Source of the DNA: Christiangramia aestuarii
GTDB lineage: Bacteria > Bacteroidota > Bacteroidia > Flavobacteriales > Flavobacteriaceae
Direction of reading: 5' to 3'
Length of the DNA stretch: 64,000 nucleotides
Assembly (NCBI RefSeq): GCF_009735585.1
Contig: NZ_VJVW01000004.1
Span: 62,001 to 126,000, forward strand
The translations under genes and the position numbers were made by a program. Of this stretch, positions 18,091 to 28,946 are shown in pieces. How positions within the stretch are numbered: position 1 is the stretch's first letter; each line of letters starts with the position of its first letter. The notes beneath the pieces are model-generated. The model was not told where the DNA came from. It ran no database searches and was given only the letters and a program-made list of their open reading frames with translations.

Positions 18091-18825
18091 TTAAATTTTC
18101 AGACTAAGGAAAAGGAAAGCGGCCAGACCTGCGCCTAGAATTGGACCTATAACCGGTATCCAGGAATAAGACCAGTTACTGTGGGTCTTGTCTTTAATTG
18201 GCAGCAATGCATGCATGATTCGGGGTCCCAGGTCCCTGGCCGGATTTATGGCATATCCCGTAGTTCCACCCAGGCTAAGACCGATCCCCCAAACGATGAG
18301 CGCTACCGGCAACGCACCAAGTGATCCAAGACCCACCCTGGTTTGCTCGGCGTCGTTGATCTGTGGTTCTGTAAAATAAAAGACTGCGGTTAATAAAACA
18401 AAGGTACCCAGGATCTCGCTCAATATGTTCTGCCAGGTATTAGGAATTGCCGGAGCGGTACAAAAGACGGCTCTTTTGAGCAGGGCATTATCGGTCTTAT
18501 CAAAATGGTCTTTATACATGAGGTAAACCAAGGTAGAACCTATCATAGCCCCGATGAATTCTGCCAGGATATAACTGGGAACATCTTCCCAGGGAAAGAT
18601 CCCTCCCAGGGCCAGACCTATGGTGACTGCCGGATTAAGATGTGCGCCGCTGTAAGGCCCGGCAACTACCACCCCGGCGAAAACTGCAAGTCCCCAGGCC
18701 GTGGTTATACTCATCCAGCCGGCACCATTCCCTTTGGTTTCTTTTAGAATTTCGTTGGCCACATTACCCCCACCAAGAAGGATTAGCAGGCCTGTCCCAA
18801 GAATTTCAGCAATAAATGGTGTCAT
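18091..18825 (-). CDS. glpF: Glycerol facilitator (aquaglyceroporin)
   Basis: 244 residues of the MIP channel family with six membrane helices and two pore loops: HLNPAVTIG and INPARDLGPR. The Asp straight after NPAR marks glycerol-conducting members rather than water-only aquaporins. It is the last gene of the minus-strand glpD-glpK-glpF operon, 12 bases after glpK, which supports glycerol uptake. Confidence 0.93.
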   Translation of the reverse strand: MTPFIAEILGTGLLILLGGGNVANEILKETKGNGAGWMSITTAWGLAVFAGVVVAGPYSGAHLNPAVTIGLALGGIFPWEDVPSYILAEFIGAMIGSTLVYLMYKDHFDKTDNALLKRAVFCTAPAIPNTWQNILSEILGTFVLLTAVFYFTEPQINDAEQTRVGLGSLGALPVALIVWGIGLSLGGTTGYAINPARDLGPRIMHALLPIKDKTHSNWSYSWIPVIGPILGAGLAAFLFLSLKI

Positions 18826-18837
18826 TTCCAGATATTT

Positions 18838-20331
18838 TTAAAGTTCGGTCCAGCTCTCCACGGCTCTTACCGCCTTATACCATCCGCTGATACCTTCCTC
18901 GATATTGGTCCTTTCTTTTGAGGATTCAAATTTTTCACCTTCTACCCAGATCTCCTTTAACGCATCTATATCTTCCCAGAAACCAACGGCAAGACCGGCC
19001 AGGTAAGCAGCCCCAAGCGCAGTGGTTTCGGTGATCTTAGGCCTTATGGTCTGGGTGTTCAGCACATCTGCCTGAAACTGCATCAAAAGGTTATTCACGG
19101 TGGCTCCCCCGTCTACCCTTAGTTCCCTGATCTTAATTCCGGAATCTGCTTCCATCGCCTTCATAATATCCATGGACTGGTAAGCGATCGCCTCCAGGGA
19201 AGCCCTGCTTATATGTGCATCTGTAGTACCGCGGGTCAAACCGAAGATGGTACCTTTTGCCTTCTGGTTCCAGTGTGGCGCACCCAGCCCGGCAAAAGAA
19301 GGCACAAAATATACTCCTTCTGAACTCTCGATGGTTCCGGCCAGCTTTTCAATATCTTCAGACCTTTTGATGATGCCAAGGCCATCACGAAGCCATTGCA
19401 CAACGGCACCTCCAATAAAGATACTTCCCTCCAGGGCGTAAACCACTTCTCCCTTGATCTTCCAGGCAACCGAGGTGAGCAGGTTATTTTCAGAAAAGAT
19501 GGGCTTATCCCCAATGTTCATTAACATAAAGCAACCAGTTCCATAAGTGTTCTTAACCATACCTTTTTTTACGCAAAGTTGACCGAAAAGGGCCGCCATC
19601 TGGTCACCGGCGATCCCGGAGATAGGAATTCTGGAGGCGAAAAGACTGGTCTCAATATGCCCGTACACCTCGCTGGAGTCGCGAACTTCTGGCAACATCG
19701 AGGCTGGAATATTAAAGATATCCAGCAAATCCTCGTCCCAGGAGAGGCTATTAATATTATAGAGCATGGTACGGGAAGCATTGGTCACATCTGTAACGAA
19801 TAGTTTTCTTTTGCTGAAATTATAGACCAGCCATGTATCTATGGTTCCCAGGGCAAGCTCTCCCCTTTCGGCCATTTCCCTTGCTCCGTCAACATTATCT
19901 AGGATCCACTTCACCTTGGTAGCCGAAAAGTAAGAGTCGACGATCAAGCCCGTTTTTTCCTTGATTATCTTATCCTTTTTTTCCCGTTTTAATTTTTCAC
20001 AATAATCAAGCGTTCTTTTATCCTGCCATACGATCGCATTATAAATAGGCTTCCCGGTCTGGCGATTCCAGACCACACAGGTTTCCCGCTGGTTAGTGAT
20101 GCCTATCGCGGCCACTTCTTCCCCCTCGATACCCTTCTGGGTGACAGCTTCCGCAGCGACGCCAGCCTGTGAAGACCAAATTTCCATGGGATCATGTTCT
20201 ACCCAGCCCGGCTTTGGAAAGATCTGCCTGAATTCTTTCTGGGCAATGGAGACGATCTCGCCTTTACGGTCGAACAATATAGCTCTGGAGCTGGTGGTTC
20301 CCTGGTCTAATGCTAATATATACTTTCCCAT
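18838..20331 (-). CDS. glpK: Glycerol kinase
   Basis: 497 residues, normal for the FGGY-family enzyme that makes glycerol 3-phosphate from glycerol and ATP. Visible motifs are [14 protein letters not shown] at the N-terminus, [41 protein letters not shown] and the C-terminal signature [18 protein letters not shown]. It shares one base with the glpD stop and lies before glpF. Confidence 0.98.
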   Translation of the reverse strand: MGKYILALDQGTTSSRAILFDRKGEIVSIAQKEFRQIFPKPGWVEHDPMEIWSSQAGVAAEAVTQKGIEGEEVAAIGITNQRETCVVWNRQTGKPIYNAIVWQDKRTLDYCEKLKREKKDKIIKEKTGLIVDSYFSATKVKWILDNVDGAREMAERGELALGTIDTWLVYNFSKRKLFVTDVTNASRTMLYNINSLSWDEDLLDIFNIPASMLPEVRDSSEVYGHIETSLFASRIPISGIAGDQMAALFGQLCVKKGMVKNTYGTGCFMLMNIGDKPIFSENNLLTSVAWKIKGEVVYALEGSIFIGGAVVQWLRDGLGIIKRSEDIEKLAGTIESSEGVYFVPSFAGLGAPHWNQKAKGTIFGLTRGTTDAHISRASLEAIAYQSMDIMKAMEADSGIKIRELRVDGGATVNNLLMQFQADVLNTQTIRPKITETTALGAAYLAGLAVGFWEDIDALKEIWVEGEKFESSKERTNIEEGISGWYKAVRAVESWTEL

Positions 20332-21953
20332 TATGGCTGAATTTTATCCTTTTTTGTATGCTTTTCTGAACTCACCTGGTAATGCTCTTCAACCAGTTTT
20401 CGGAAATTCTCTACCTGTTCATTTATCCAGTTCTCATCCTTTTCCAATTCCTTGGCCATCAAGGCCGCAACTTTCGGTGCTATTTCTTGAGCTATGCGGG
20501 CATCCAGGAACAATATCCTTACCCTTCTGGCGAGAACATCTTCCAGGCTCCGGGCCATCTCGAACCTAACGGCCCAGACGACCTCGGCTTCAAGGTGAGG
20601 CAGGTCTGGATGAATCCTCTCCCCTAAATTTGGGTGTTTATCTATCAGCTCCAGGATGAGCGACTTGTCACCTCCATATACATGCAGGTGATCTTCCCGA
20701 CTTTTATGCGATTTCGCCCCGTGGATCAGGAAATTTTCGGTAATACATTTCCTGGCCGGAAGCCTGTTTTCAGTGATGGCCAGGTCTATGACATCTTCTG
20801 CCATTTTACGATAGGTGGTCCATTTACCACCGGTAATTGTAAGCAGGCCTTTTTCTGAAAAATCTATCTTATGTCCACGGGAGATCTCCTTGGTGCTTTT
20901 ATCTTCACCTTCTCCTACGGCAAGTGGCCGCAATCCTGCAAAAACACTTTTTACATCCTTCCGCGTCACTTTTTTCTGAATATACCGGTTAAAGGTTTTC
21001 ATGATGAATTCGATCTCTTCCTCAAGGGCTTTAGGCTCCAGCACCGGATTTTCCAGTAACGTATCGGTCGTACCAACCAGCACCTTCCCATTCCAGGGAA
21101 CCGCGAAAAGTACCCTGCCGTCATCGGTTTTTGGAATCATGAGCGCATCCTTTCCCGGAAAGAACTTCTGGTCAAAAACCAGGTGTACCCCCTGGCTGGC
21201 CTTGATGGAAGCCTTTGCCCCTGGATTGGCCATTTTCCTAATATCATCTACAAAAACACCGGTGGCGTTCACCACCAGGTTGGCTTTAAAACTATAGGTC
21301 TCGCCGGTTTCAGAATCCCGGGCCTGAACCCTATTTATAACATCAGCATTTTCCGAAGAGATACCGGTAACCTTTAAATGGTTCAGTGCGATGCCATCGT
21401 TTTCCACGATGGTCTGGGCGATATTAACCGCAAGCCTGGCATCATCGAACTGACCATCGAGGTAAATTACTCCACCTCGAAGTTCCTCCCGTACCAGGGC
21501 CGGCAGTCTTTGGTTAACCTCTTCCAGGCTAATCCTTTCAGATTTTCCCATGCTCAGTTTGCCGGCCAGGAAATCATAGGTCTTTAATCCAAAATTATAA
21601 TACAGGCCTTCCCACCACAGGTAGTTAGGGATTATGAACTTTTGCTTTTTTACGAGATGCGGGGCATTGATGGCTAGCAAACCCCTTTCATGAAGAGCCT
21701 CTCTTACCAGGTCTATATTTCCCTGGGCGAGGTAACGTATACCACCATGCACCAGTTTGGTGCTCCTGCTGGAAGTTCCCTTGGCAAAATCTTCCTGTTC
21801 CAGCAACAGGGTGGAATATCCCCTGGTAACAGCATCGAGTGCGATCCCTAATCCGGTCGCACCGCCACCAATGATAACGAGATCCCATTTTTTATCCTTG
21901 CGGGCTTCGGCAATTAAACGTTCCCGCGAAAAAACTGAATATTTCAATAGCAA
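20331..21953 (-). CDS. glpD: Glycerol-3-phosphate dehydrogenase/oxidase
   Basis: 540-residue FAD enzyme that oxidises glycerol 3-phosphate to dihydroxyacetone phosphate and feeds electrons to quinone or oxygen. It has the dinucleotide-binding motif [23 protein letters not shown], the family motif [17 protein letters not shown], and a C-terminal DAO_C domain ([21 protein letters not shown]). It is the first gene of the glp operon. A channel, kinase and dehydrogenase together form a complete route for glycerol use. Confidence 0.97.
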   Translation of the reverse strand: MLLKYSVFSRERLIAEARKDKKWDLVIIGGGATGLGIALDAVTRGYSTLLLEQEDFAKGTSSRSTKLVHGGIRYLAQGNIDLVREALHERGLLAINAPHLVKKQKFIIPNYLWWEGLYYNFGLKTYDFLAGKLSMGKSERISLEEVNQRLPALVREELRGGVIYLDGQFDDARLAVNIAQTIVENDGIALNHLKVTGISSENADVINRVQARDSETGETYSFKANLVVNATGVFVDDIRKMANPGAKASIKASQGVHLVFDQKFFPGKDALMIPKTDDGRVLFAVPWNGKVLVGTTDTLLENPVLEPKALEEEIEFIMKTFNRYIQKKVTRKDVKSVFAGLRPLAVGEGEDKSTKEISRGHKIDFSEKGLLTITGGKWTTYRKMAEDVIDLAITENRLPARKCITENFLIHGAKSHKSREDHLHVYGGDKSLILELIDKHPNLGERIHPDLPHLEAEVVWAVRFEMARSLEDVLARRVRILFLDARIAQEIAPKVAALMAKELEKDENWINEQVENFRKLVEEHYQVSSEKHTKKDKIQP

Positions 21954-22084
21954 TTTTTCTTTCTAATTTAAGATATTCTTTCGACTTTTAATTTGAATAC
22001 GGAAAGTAGCATACAGATAATCAAACTTTTAAAACAAGAAAAGATTTAATCAATAGAAATTCTCAGCACTTCCTGAATAAAAAA

Positions 22085-22108
22085 AATCCCGCTTGAAGCG
22101 GGATTTTA
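22085..22108. terminator. Terminator after the large lipoprotein gene
   Basis: The arms AATCCCGCTT and AAGCGGGATT (with overlap in the loop) form a stable stem with A-rich and T-rich flanks, so it can act on both strands. It lies 3 bases beyond the stop of the lipoprotein gene. Confidence 0.85.
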
Positions 22109-22110
22109 TT

Positions 22111-23097
22111 TTATTGTACACTAAAGGTTTTTAGCAGGCCTTTACTCTGCGGGTCGGGAACTTCAGAGACCAGGGCATAATTGCCCGGCCTTAGTTCTGC
22201 TGTGAAATAGCCGGTCTTTCCTTCTTTCATCTCCTGCATTCCGCCAAGGAATTTAAAACCTTCGGGAGAAGGAGTCTGTAATCCCTTTGGATCTGCCCAG
22301 TTCATCCAGTTGTTCAGCTTGGCCATATCGGCGCCCTGGTCTACCCACACCAGGTGGACATCCTGCATTACGTAATTCTCATGTACCTTCTGGCCTTCAT
22401 ATTTCACCGCGAAGGTCTTCTTGCCCGGGGAAACCCTCTCATCCATTATTATTCCGTTTTCGTTATTTACCCTGATGCTATAATCTGCCTGAGGCTCTTT
22501 GGCTTCCTTGTCATCACTGGCCACTACATCTATCTGTTTGGCCATGCCCTGCATGTTATGGAAGACCCCATTAGCCATTTTAACATAGCACTCAATAATA
22601 TAAGTGCCCGGCTCAAGGTATATGGTAGATTCAGCAGTACTTTTTGCTGAAATAAGACCTACTCCCCCGGTGAACTGAACTTCCTGGAACCACTCTGGCA
22701 GCTTCCCAAATGCCCTGTTGGCCTCTTCGAACTTTCCTTCATTGATAAGATCCATCCCCTCCTGGAAAGGCGGACCTACCTCTTTTTTGGCATCCTCAAT
22801 TGTTTTGCCTTCCGGATATTTATCAAAAAGAACAAAATGAGTCTCATTAGAATTATTCCTGTATTTTACCGTGGTCCAGCCCGCATCCCAGGTATCCTTG
22901 GTCTTGAATTCCATAGCATTGGTAATGATATTCACCACTTCAGGTGAGTTCTCTTTTTCTTTTGTTTTTGTTTCAGAAACCTCAGCCTCCTGGGCCTCTT
23001 CTTTCTTTTCTTTATCCTGGCAGGAGCCCAGGAAAACTAAAAGAAAAACTAAGAATGCAATTCTGCTGAAAATCGCAGATGAAAAATTGATCTTCAT
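22111..23097 (-). CDS. Lipoprotein with two beta-sandwich-like modules
   Basis: 328 residues with a lipoprotein signal (lipobox FLGSC, Cys about residue 26), a Lys/Glu-rich linker, and two similar beta-rich segments. Each ends in a strand pattern seen in cupredoxin-like sandwiches (YLEPGTYIIECYVKM...HNMQGMAKQIDV and GYFTAELRPGNYALVSEVPDP). Several His and Met residues are present, but a full type-1 copper site is not evident. The function is unknown; a surface protein that binds a metal or small ligand is possible. It is transcribed alone and ends at a terminator. Confidence 0.75.
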   Translation of the reverse strand: MKINFSSAIFSRIAFLVFLLVFLGSCQDKEKKEEAQEAEVSETKTKEKENSPEVVNIITNAMEFKTKDTWDAGWTTVKYRNNSNETHFVLFDKYPEGKTIEDAKKEVGPPFQEGMDLINEGKFEEANRAFGKLPEWFQEVQFTGGVGLISAKSTAESTIYLEPGTYIIECYVKMANGVFHNMQGMAKQIDVVASDDKEAKEPQADYSIRVNNENGIIMDERVSPGKKTFAVKYEGQKVHENYVMQDVHLVWVDQGADMAKLNNWMNWADPKGLQTPSPEGFKFLGGMQEMKEGKTGYFTAELRPGNYALVSEVPDPQSKGLLKTFSVQ

Positions 23098-23292
23098 AAT
23101 TATTGGTTTTTGATTAGTTGAAAAAATTGGCGGGGTTGGTCTAAATTCTTAAATTTTAACGACAACTCCAAAGAATAAATCTACCTATTGCAATCGCAAG
23201 CCTCTAAAACTTAATTAATTGTCAAAAAATCAAACAAGTTTGCAAATCCATACGATTTTCAGAATCTGTTTATTAAATTTAAGATTCTGAGA

Positions 23293-25266
23293 ATGCAGGA
23301 ACCCTTAAAAACAAAAACTTATATGCCAGAGAAAAGCAGGATCGTGATCGAGAACATAAAACCTATCATCAATTGTGGTGATTACGCCGTAAAGCGGGTG
23401 GTTGATGAGATTGTACTGGTAAGTGCAGATATTTTTGGAGACGGGCATGATATTATTCAAGCCTCTGTTTTTTTTAAGCATAAAAAGCAACGCAGCTGGA
23501 CCGAGGCCCGCATGTGTCCCGGGAGTAACGACCACTGGGAAGGAGTCTTCAGCGTAGATAAACAGGGTGAATATGAATATTACATCCAGGGATGGGAAGA
23601 TCATGGTCTTAACTGGCATCATGGCATCGTGAAAAAGATCGAAGACGGGCAGCAGGTACATTCAGAACTGCTAGAAGGTGCCGAGATCCTACAGCCTATC
23701 CTTAAAAAATGTACGAAATCTGAAGCCGAACTGATAAAAAGGGCTATTTCATCTTTTAAGGATAAGGATAGATACGAAGAAGCTATCGAGATCTGCCTGC
23801 AGGGTGACCTGCACGAGATCCTTTTAGAATACCCGCATAAAGCAGTGCCTTACGAATCTCAAAAGATCCCGGTTTATGTAGACCGAAAAAAGGCCAGGTT
23901 CAGTACCTGGTATGAGTTCTTTCCCCGTTCGGCTTCGCCTGAGGAAGGAAAACACGGCACTTTTAAGGATTGTGAGAACATCCTGCCCCGGATAGCCGGG
24001 ATGGGCTTCGACGTGCTATATTTCCCGCCGGTACACCCTATTGGGGAAGTTAACCGAAAGGGAAAGAACAACGCTACCGAGGCCGCCCAGGATGATGTTG
24101 GATCTCCCTGGGGAATAGGTTCAGAAAAAGGAGGACATAAAGACCTGCACCCGCAGCTGGGTGACCTGAATGATTTCAAATCGCTGGTGAACAAAGCCAA
24201 AGACCTTGGAATAGAAGTTGCGATGGATTTTGCCCTACAAGCAGCTCCAGACCATCCTTATGTAAAGGAACATCCAAAGTGGTTCAAGTGGAGACCGGAT
24301 GGTACGATACAGTATGCTGAAAATCCGCCGAAAAAATACCAGGACATTTTGCCCATATATTTCGAATCTGACGAATGGAAAAAGATGTGGCAGGAATTCC
24401 TGAATATCGTCCTGTACTGGATAGAAGAAGTAGGCATCAGTATCTTCAGGGTTGATAATCCACATACAAAACCCTTTTACTTCTGGGGATGGCTCATCGC
24501 AGAGGTAAAAAAGAAACATCCAGATACGCTTTTCCTTTCGGAAGCCTTCACCAGGCCCAAGATCATGGAGCAGCTCGCCAAACAGGGCTTTACCCAGTCT
24601 TACACTTATTTCACCTGGAGAAATACAAAACATGAACTGACAGAATATGTAAACCAGCTTACAAAGACAGACCTGAAAGAATATTTCAGGCCTAATTTCT
24701 GGCCAAACACCCCAGATATCAACCCTTACCATTTACAGGGAGCCAATGAAGCCATGCATATGATCAGGTATTTCCTGGCTGCAACTCTAAGCTCGAATAC
24801 AGGCGTCTACGGCCCGGTTTTCGAATTCATGGTTTCAGATGCCGTGCCCGGAAAAGAAGAATATCATGATTCAGAAAAATACCAGATAAGGCACTGGGAC
24901 TGGAAGGCCGAAAACAAGCTAATGCGAGTGATCACCCGAATCAACGAGGCCCGGAAGACCAACCCATCCCTGCAGCAGACCAATAACATACAATTCTGCG
25001 AGATTCACGACGACGGGATGATGGCCTATTACAAGTATGATCAGAAAAGGGAGAATCAGACCCTGATGGTAGTAAGCCTGGATCCCCACAATACCAAACA
25101 GGCCTCGGTGAAGGTTCCCAGGCATTCCATAGGCCTTGATTTTGGCCAGTCAATTACCGTAGAAGACCTCATCACCGGCAACTCCTACCATTGGGACCAG
25201 GAATGGTGCTTCGTGGAATTACACCCGGTCATGCCGTTCCACCTTTTCAGAATCCATAAAAATTAA
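23293..25266 (+). CDS. glgE: Maltose-1-phosphate maltosyltransferase GlgE
   Basis: 657-residue GH13_3 enzyme that transfers maltosyl units from maltose 1-phosphate onto alpha-1,4-glucan. The order is an N-terminal beta-sandwich module, a TIM barrel and a C-terminal sheet. The nucleophile region reads FRVDNPHTKP (Asp about residue 388) and the acid/base region LSEAFTRP (Glu about residue 417), the pattern that separates GlgE from amylases. An ATG at 23323 is an alternative start. It is the first gene of a four-gene operon and is followed after 4 bases by the kinase that makes its substrate. Confidence 0.95.
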   Translation: MQEPLKTKTYMPEKSRIVIENIKPIINCGDYAVKRVVDEIVLVSADIFGDGHDIIQASVFFKHKKQRSWTEARMCPGSNDHWEGVFSVDKQGEYEYYIQGWEDHGLNWHHGIVKKIEDGQQVHSELLEGAEILQPILKKCTKSEAELIKRAISSFKDKDRYEEAIEICLQGDLHEILLEYPHKAVPYESQKIPVYVDRKKARFSTWYEFFPRSASPEEGKHGTFKDCENILPRIAGMGFDVLYFPPVHPIGEVNRKGKNNATEAAQDDVGSPWGIGSEKGGHKDLHPQLGDLNDFKSLVNKAKDLGIEVAMDFALQAAPDHPYVKEHPKWFKWRPDGTIQYAENPPKKYQDILPIYFESDEWKKMWQEFLNIVLYWIEEVGISIFRVDNPHTKPFYFWGWLIAEVKKKHPDTLFLSEAFTRPKIMEQLAKQGFTQSYTYFTWRNTKHELTEYVNQLTKTDLKEYFRPNFWPNTPDINPYHLQGANEAMHMIRYFLAATLSSNTGVYGPVFEFMVSDAVPGKEEYHDSEKYQIRHWDWKAENKLMRVITRINEARKTNPSLQQTNNIQFCEIHDDGMMAYYKYDQKRENQTLMVVSLDPHNTKQASVKVPRHSIGLDFGQSITVEDLITGNSYHWDQEWCFVELHPVMPFHLFRIHKN

Positions 25267-25270
25267 GAGT

Positions 25271-26920
25271 ATGACAAGTAAGAAGGCACAACCAGAAGTA
25301 AATACGTCTGATTTTCAATTTAAATGTACCTGGGAAGAGGCATTCGAAGACCAGGAGTTTATCAAGACTTTCAGCACTGAAATTCTCGAGGATTACATTC
25401 TCAAGAAACGCTGGTACGCCGGAAAATCGAGTACTCTAAAATATATCGAGGTGGTAGACCACGGGAAATTAAGCTCAGATAAGCATACTTATTATGGAGT
25501 GTTGATCGAGATTAATTTCAGCGAGGCCTTCTTTCAGGATTACTTTATCCCGCTGAGCTTTATTCCTGAAGAAAAAGAAAAACTGGAGACGGGTACGGTG
25601 ATCGCCCCGATTACTTTCCAGGGAAAGGATGGTTACCTCATCGATGCCCTGCATATAGAAGATTTTAGAAAACTGGTCTACCAGAAGATCATGGATTATT
25701 CCACCGATGATCCAGAGACCAAGGTCATCTTCCACCGGCTGGAAACCGTGAAACCGACCAAATATAAATCTTCCCGGTTCATGGGTGGAGAACAAAGCAA
25801 TACTTCTATCGTCTACAATGGGAATTATGTGATGAAGTTCTTCCGAAGGATCTATACCAGCAAAAACCCAGATTACGAGATCAACCGGTTTCTAACCGAG
25901 AAAAGCCAATTCAAGAATGTGCCGGCCTATATTGGAAGCATCAACCTAGCCCTTGAAAGCGGCGACACCATTACGCTGGCCCTGATGCAGGACCTGCTGG
26001 AGAATGAGGGTGACGCCTGGAAATATATGCTACAGGAGTTAAAATCTGTTTTCAGCAATATCGAAAAAAAGAAGATCAATGTTCGCAGGCTGCCAGATAT
26101 CCCGCTTTACCAGCGACAGCCCATTAACACCATGCCGCCGGAGATCATCGATTTTGCCGGACTCAACCTTTTTCTGAAAGTTTCGAAACTGGCCCTGAGA
26201 ACGGCTGAAATGCATATTGCCCTTGGCAGTGACATGCAAGATACGGCTTTCACCCCTCAAAAATATAATGGTGATTATGCCGTATGGCTTAAGAACAGGC
26301 TCATTTATATGTTCCAAAATAGGCTGAACACCATCGAGAACAATATGCATAAGCTGGATGGGGAAGCCCTGGAACTGGCCAAGGAATTTCTTGACAAGAA
26401 AAAAGAGATCAGGGAACATTTCCTCAATTTTGACTGGACAAGGATGAAAAGTGAAAGGATCAGGATTCACGGTGATTATCACCTGGGCCAGGTCCTGGTT
26501 CACGAAGATGATTTCTATTTACTGGATTTTGAAGGCGAACCGGAGAGTACCATACAGGACAGGAAGGTAAAACAACCACCTTTAAAAGATGTGGCAGGAA
26601 TGTTCCGTTCGTTTCATTACGCTATTTACTCTACCATTTTTAATAATGACGGCAGCTTTAAAACCTCGAATGACGATATGTTCGCCGCCGGTGAGATCCT
26701 TTATAAATACATGATAGGCGTTTTTATGGAAACCTATGTAGACAAGGTACAAACCGAAAATCTTAACATAGGCTATAAGCAGGAAATAGAATTTTTACTG
26801 GATTATTGTCTTCTGGAAAAAGCGGTCTATGAACTCGGGTATGAACTCAATTCCCGGCCACGCTGGACCATAATTCCCCTACGCGGAATTTCCAGTATCT
26901 TGAAGAACAAAAAACACTAA
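25271..26920 (+). CDS. Maltokinase (Pep2/Mak family)
   Basis: 549 residues. An N-terminal cap (LKKRWYAGKSSTLKYIEVVD) precedes a kinase-like fold with RFMGGEQSNTSIVYNGNYVMKFFRR, the catalytic loop HGDYHLGQVLV and the metal-binding DFEGEP, then PLKDVAGMFRSFHYA, a typical Pep2 motif. The enzyme phosphorylates maltose with ATP to give maltose 1-phosphate for GlgE. In many bacteria this domain is fused to trehalose synthase TreS; here it stands alone and no TreS is in the window. The start lies 4 bases after the glgE stop. Confidence 0.94.
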   Translation: MTSKKAQPEVNTSDFQFKCTWEEAFEDQEFIKTFSTEILEDYILKKRWYAGKSSTLKYIEVVDHGKLSSDKHTYYGVLIEINFSEAFFQDYFIPLSFIPEEKEKLETGTVIAPITFQGKDGYLIDALHIEDFRKLVYQKIMDYSTDDPETKVIFHRLETVKPTKYKSSRFMGGEQSNTSIVYNGNYVMKFFRRIYTSKNPDYEINRFLTEKSQFKNVPAYIGSINLALESGDTITLALMQDLLENEGDAWKYMLQELKSVFSNIEKKKINVRRLPDIPLYQRQPINTMPPEIIDFAGLNLFLKVSKLALRTAEMHIALGSDMQDTAFTPQKYNGDYAVWLKNRLIYMFQNRLNTIENNMHKLDGEALELAKEFLDKKKEIREHFLNFDWTRMKSERIRIHGDYHLGQVLVHEDDFYLLDFEGEPESTIQDRKVKQPPLKDVAGMFRSFHYAIYSTIFNNDGSFKTSNDDMFAAGEILYKYMIGVFMETYVDKVQTENLNIGYKQEIEFLLDYCLLEKAVYELGYELNSRPRWTIIPLRGISSILKNKKH

Positions 26921-26974
26921 ACCAACTAATGGGAAAACCGGTTTCCGGATGATTTCCTCAAAAAATAAAATTAA

Positions 26975-28882
26975 ATGAAAAAAGAAGTACAGGTACACTC
27001 TTTATTTTCAGATTTCGATATATCCCTTTTCAGAGCTGGCAAGCATTATCGGCTTTATGAGAAATTCGGCGCCCACCTAATGGAGGTAAACGGAGAGAAA
27101 GGTGTTTACTTCGCGGTTTGGGCCCCTTCGGCAAAAGCGGTCTCGGTAATAGGAGATTTTAATTACTGGATGGAAGGAGAACATCCCCTGAACGTACGCT
27201 GGGACGAAAGCGGCATATGGGAAGGATTCATTCCCGGGGTGGAAAAAGGAGCCAAATATAAATACAAGATACAATCCCACAATAATGATATGAAGCTGGA
27301 AAAGGCCGATCCTTACGCTCTAAGCTGTGAGCATCCGCCAAACACCGCTTCCATTGTCTGGGACCTGGATTACAAATGGAAAGACAAGAAATACCTTTCT
27401 TCACGTAAAAACCAGAATTCACTGGATAAGCCTTTTTCTATTTACGAGGTGCACCTGGGCTCCTGGCGCAGGAATATGGACGAGAACCGCTCCCTCACCT
27501 ATAAGGAAATGGCAGACGAGCTGGTTTCTTACGTCAAGGAAATGGGCTTTACCCATGTAGAGTTCATGCCTATCATGGAATATCCATACGATCCATCCTG
27601 GGGTTACCAGCTGACGGGCTATTTCGCCCCTACTTCGCGCTTTGGTTCTCCACAGGATTTTATGGAACTCATGGATGCCTTCCACAAGGCCGGCATTGGG
27701 GTGATCCTGGACTGGGTGCCTTCACATTTTCCTGAAGACAAACATGGCCTTGGCTTATTTGACGGTTCTCACCTCTATGAACATCCAGACCGCAAAAAGG
27801 GTTACCATCCCGACTGGAAAAGTCTCATCTTTAACTACGGAAGAAATGAAGTGCGCTCGTTCTTAATTAGTAATGCAGTATTCTGGCTGGATAAATACCA
27901 TGTGGATGCCTTAAGGGTAGATGCCGTGGCCTCCATGCTTTACCTTGACTATTCGCGAGAAGATGGAGAATGGGAACCTAATGAACACGGCGGAAGGGAG
28001 AACCTGGATGCGATAAGCTTCCTGCGCGATCTTAATACCGAGGTCTATAAAAGTTTTGAAGGAGTACAGACCATTGCTGAAGAATCAACCTCTTTCCCTA
28101 TGGTTTCCAAACCGGTAGACCTGGGAGGTCTTGGTTTTGGGATGAAGTGGATGATGGGATGGATGCACGATACCCTTGAATTCTTTAAAAAAGATCCGAT
28201 TTATCGCCAGTATCATCACAATGATATCAGCTTTAGTATGACCTATGCCTTTACCGAGAATTTCGTGCTTCCGCTGAGCCACGACGAAGTGGTTTATGGG
28301 AAGAAATCAATTCTTGGAAGGATGCCTGGAGATGAATGGCAGAGGTTCGCCAACCTAAGACTTCTATATTCCTATATGTTCACCCATCCCGGCGCGAAAC
28401 TGCTTTTTATGGGAGGTGAGATTGGCCAGTATGAAGAATGGAATTATAATACCAGCCTCGGCTGGCACCTTCTGGAGTACGAACCTCATCAGGGAGTGAA
28501 AAAACTGCTTACCGATCTGAACAAATTATATAAAACCAAACCGGCGCTGCACGAAAAACAATTCTCGGCAGAAGGTTTTGAATGGATCGCCTATGACGAC
28601 AGCCAGAATTCGGTACTGAGCTATATAAGGAAAGGTGAGGATAAAAAGGAAAAACTCATCGTGGTTTGCAACTTTACCCCAACCATCCTGAAAGAATATA
28701 GCATTGGCTTACCGGCTAAAGGAAAGCTGAAAGAGATCTTCAATTCTGATGACAAGAAATACTGGGGATCTGGCATCAAGAACAAACAAATCAAAATAGA
28801 AGAAACTGCTTTTCATGGCAGGGATTATTCCGCTAAAATCACCATCCCGCCCCTGGGTGTGGTAGTTTTTGAAATTTTATAA
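26975..28882 (+). CDS. glgB: 1,4-alpha-glucan branching enzyme
   Basis: 635 residues with an N-terminal CBM48 module (GVYFAVWAPSAKAVSVIGDFNYW), a GH13 barrel and a C-terminal domain. Active-site segments are DWVPSHFPED, DALRVDAVASMLY (nucleophile Asp), AEESTSFP (acid/base Glu) and LPLSHDEVVYGK. It creates alpha-1,6 branches in the glucan extended by GlgE. The protein is the short form lacking the extra N1 domain of the E. coli enzyme. It is third in the operon, 54 bases after the maltokinase. Confidence 0.96.
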   Translation: MKKEVQVHSLFSDFDISLFRAGKHYRLYEKFGAHLMEVNGEKGVYFAVWAPSAKAVSVIGDFNYWMEGEHPLNVRWDESGIWEGFIPGVEKGAKYKYKIQSHNNDMKLEKADPYALSCEHPPNTASIVWDLDYKWKDKKYLSSRKNQNSLDKPFSIYEVHLGSWRRNMDENRSLTYKEMADELVSYVKEMGFTHVEFMPIMEYPYDPSWGYQLTGYFAPTSRFGSPQDFMELMDAFHKAGIGVILDWVPSHFPEDKHGLGLFDGSHLYEHPDRKKGYHPDWKSLIFNYGRNEVRSFLISNAVFWLDKYHVDALRVDAVASMLYLDYSREDGEWEPNEHGGRENLDAISFLRDLNTEVYKSFEGVQTIAEESTSFPMVSKPVDLGGLGFGMKWMMGWMHDTLEFFKKDPIYRQYHHNDISFSMTYAFTENFVLPLSHDEVVYGKKSILGRMPGDEWQRFANLRLLYSYMFTHPGAKLLFMGGEIGQYEEWNYNTSLGWHLLEYEPHQGVKKLLTDLNKLYKTKPALHEKQFSAEGFEWIAYDDSQNSVLSYIRKGEDKKEKLIVVCNFTPTILKEYSIGLPAKGKLKEIFNSDDKKYWGSGIKNKQIKIEETAFHGRDYSAKITIPPLGVVVFEIL

Positions 28883-28946
28883 ACAACTAAAAAATTATTC
28901 CGGAGAATGAACTTCATTTGTAGTTCTCTTTAACGAATGTAAGGCT

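Noticed and set aside
26039-26503. 154-codon antisense frame in the maltokinase gene
   Set aside because: Antisense to a strongly supported gene, with no promoter or conserved motif.
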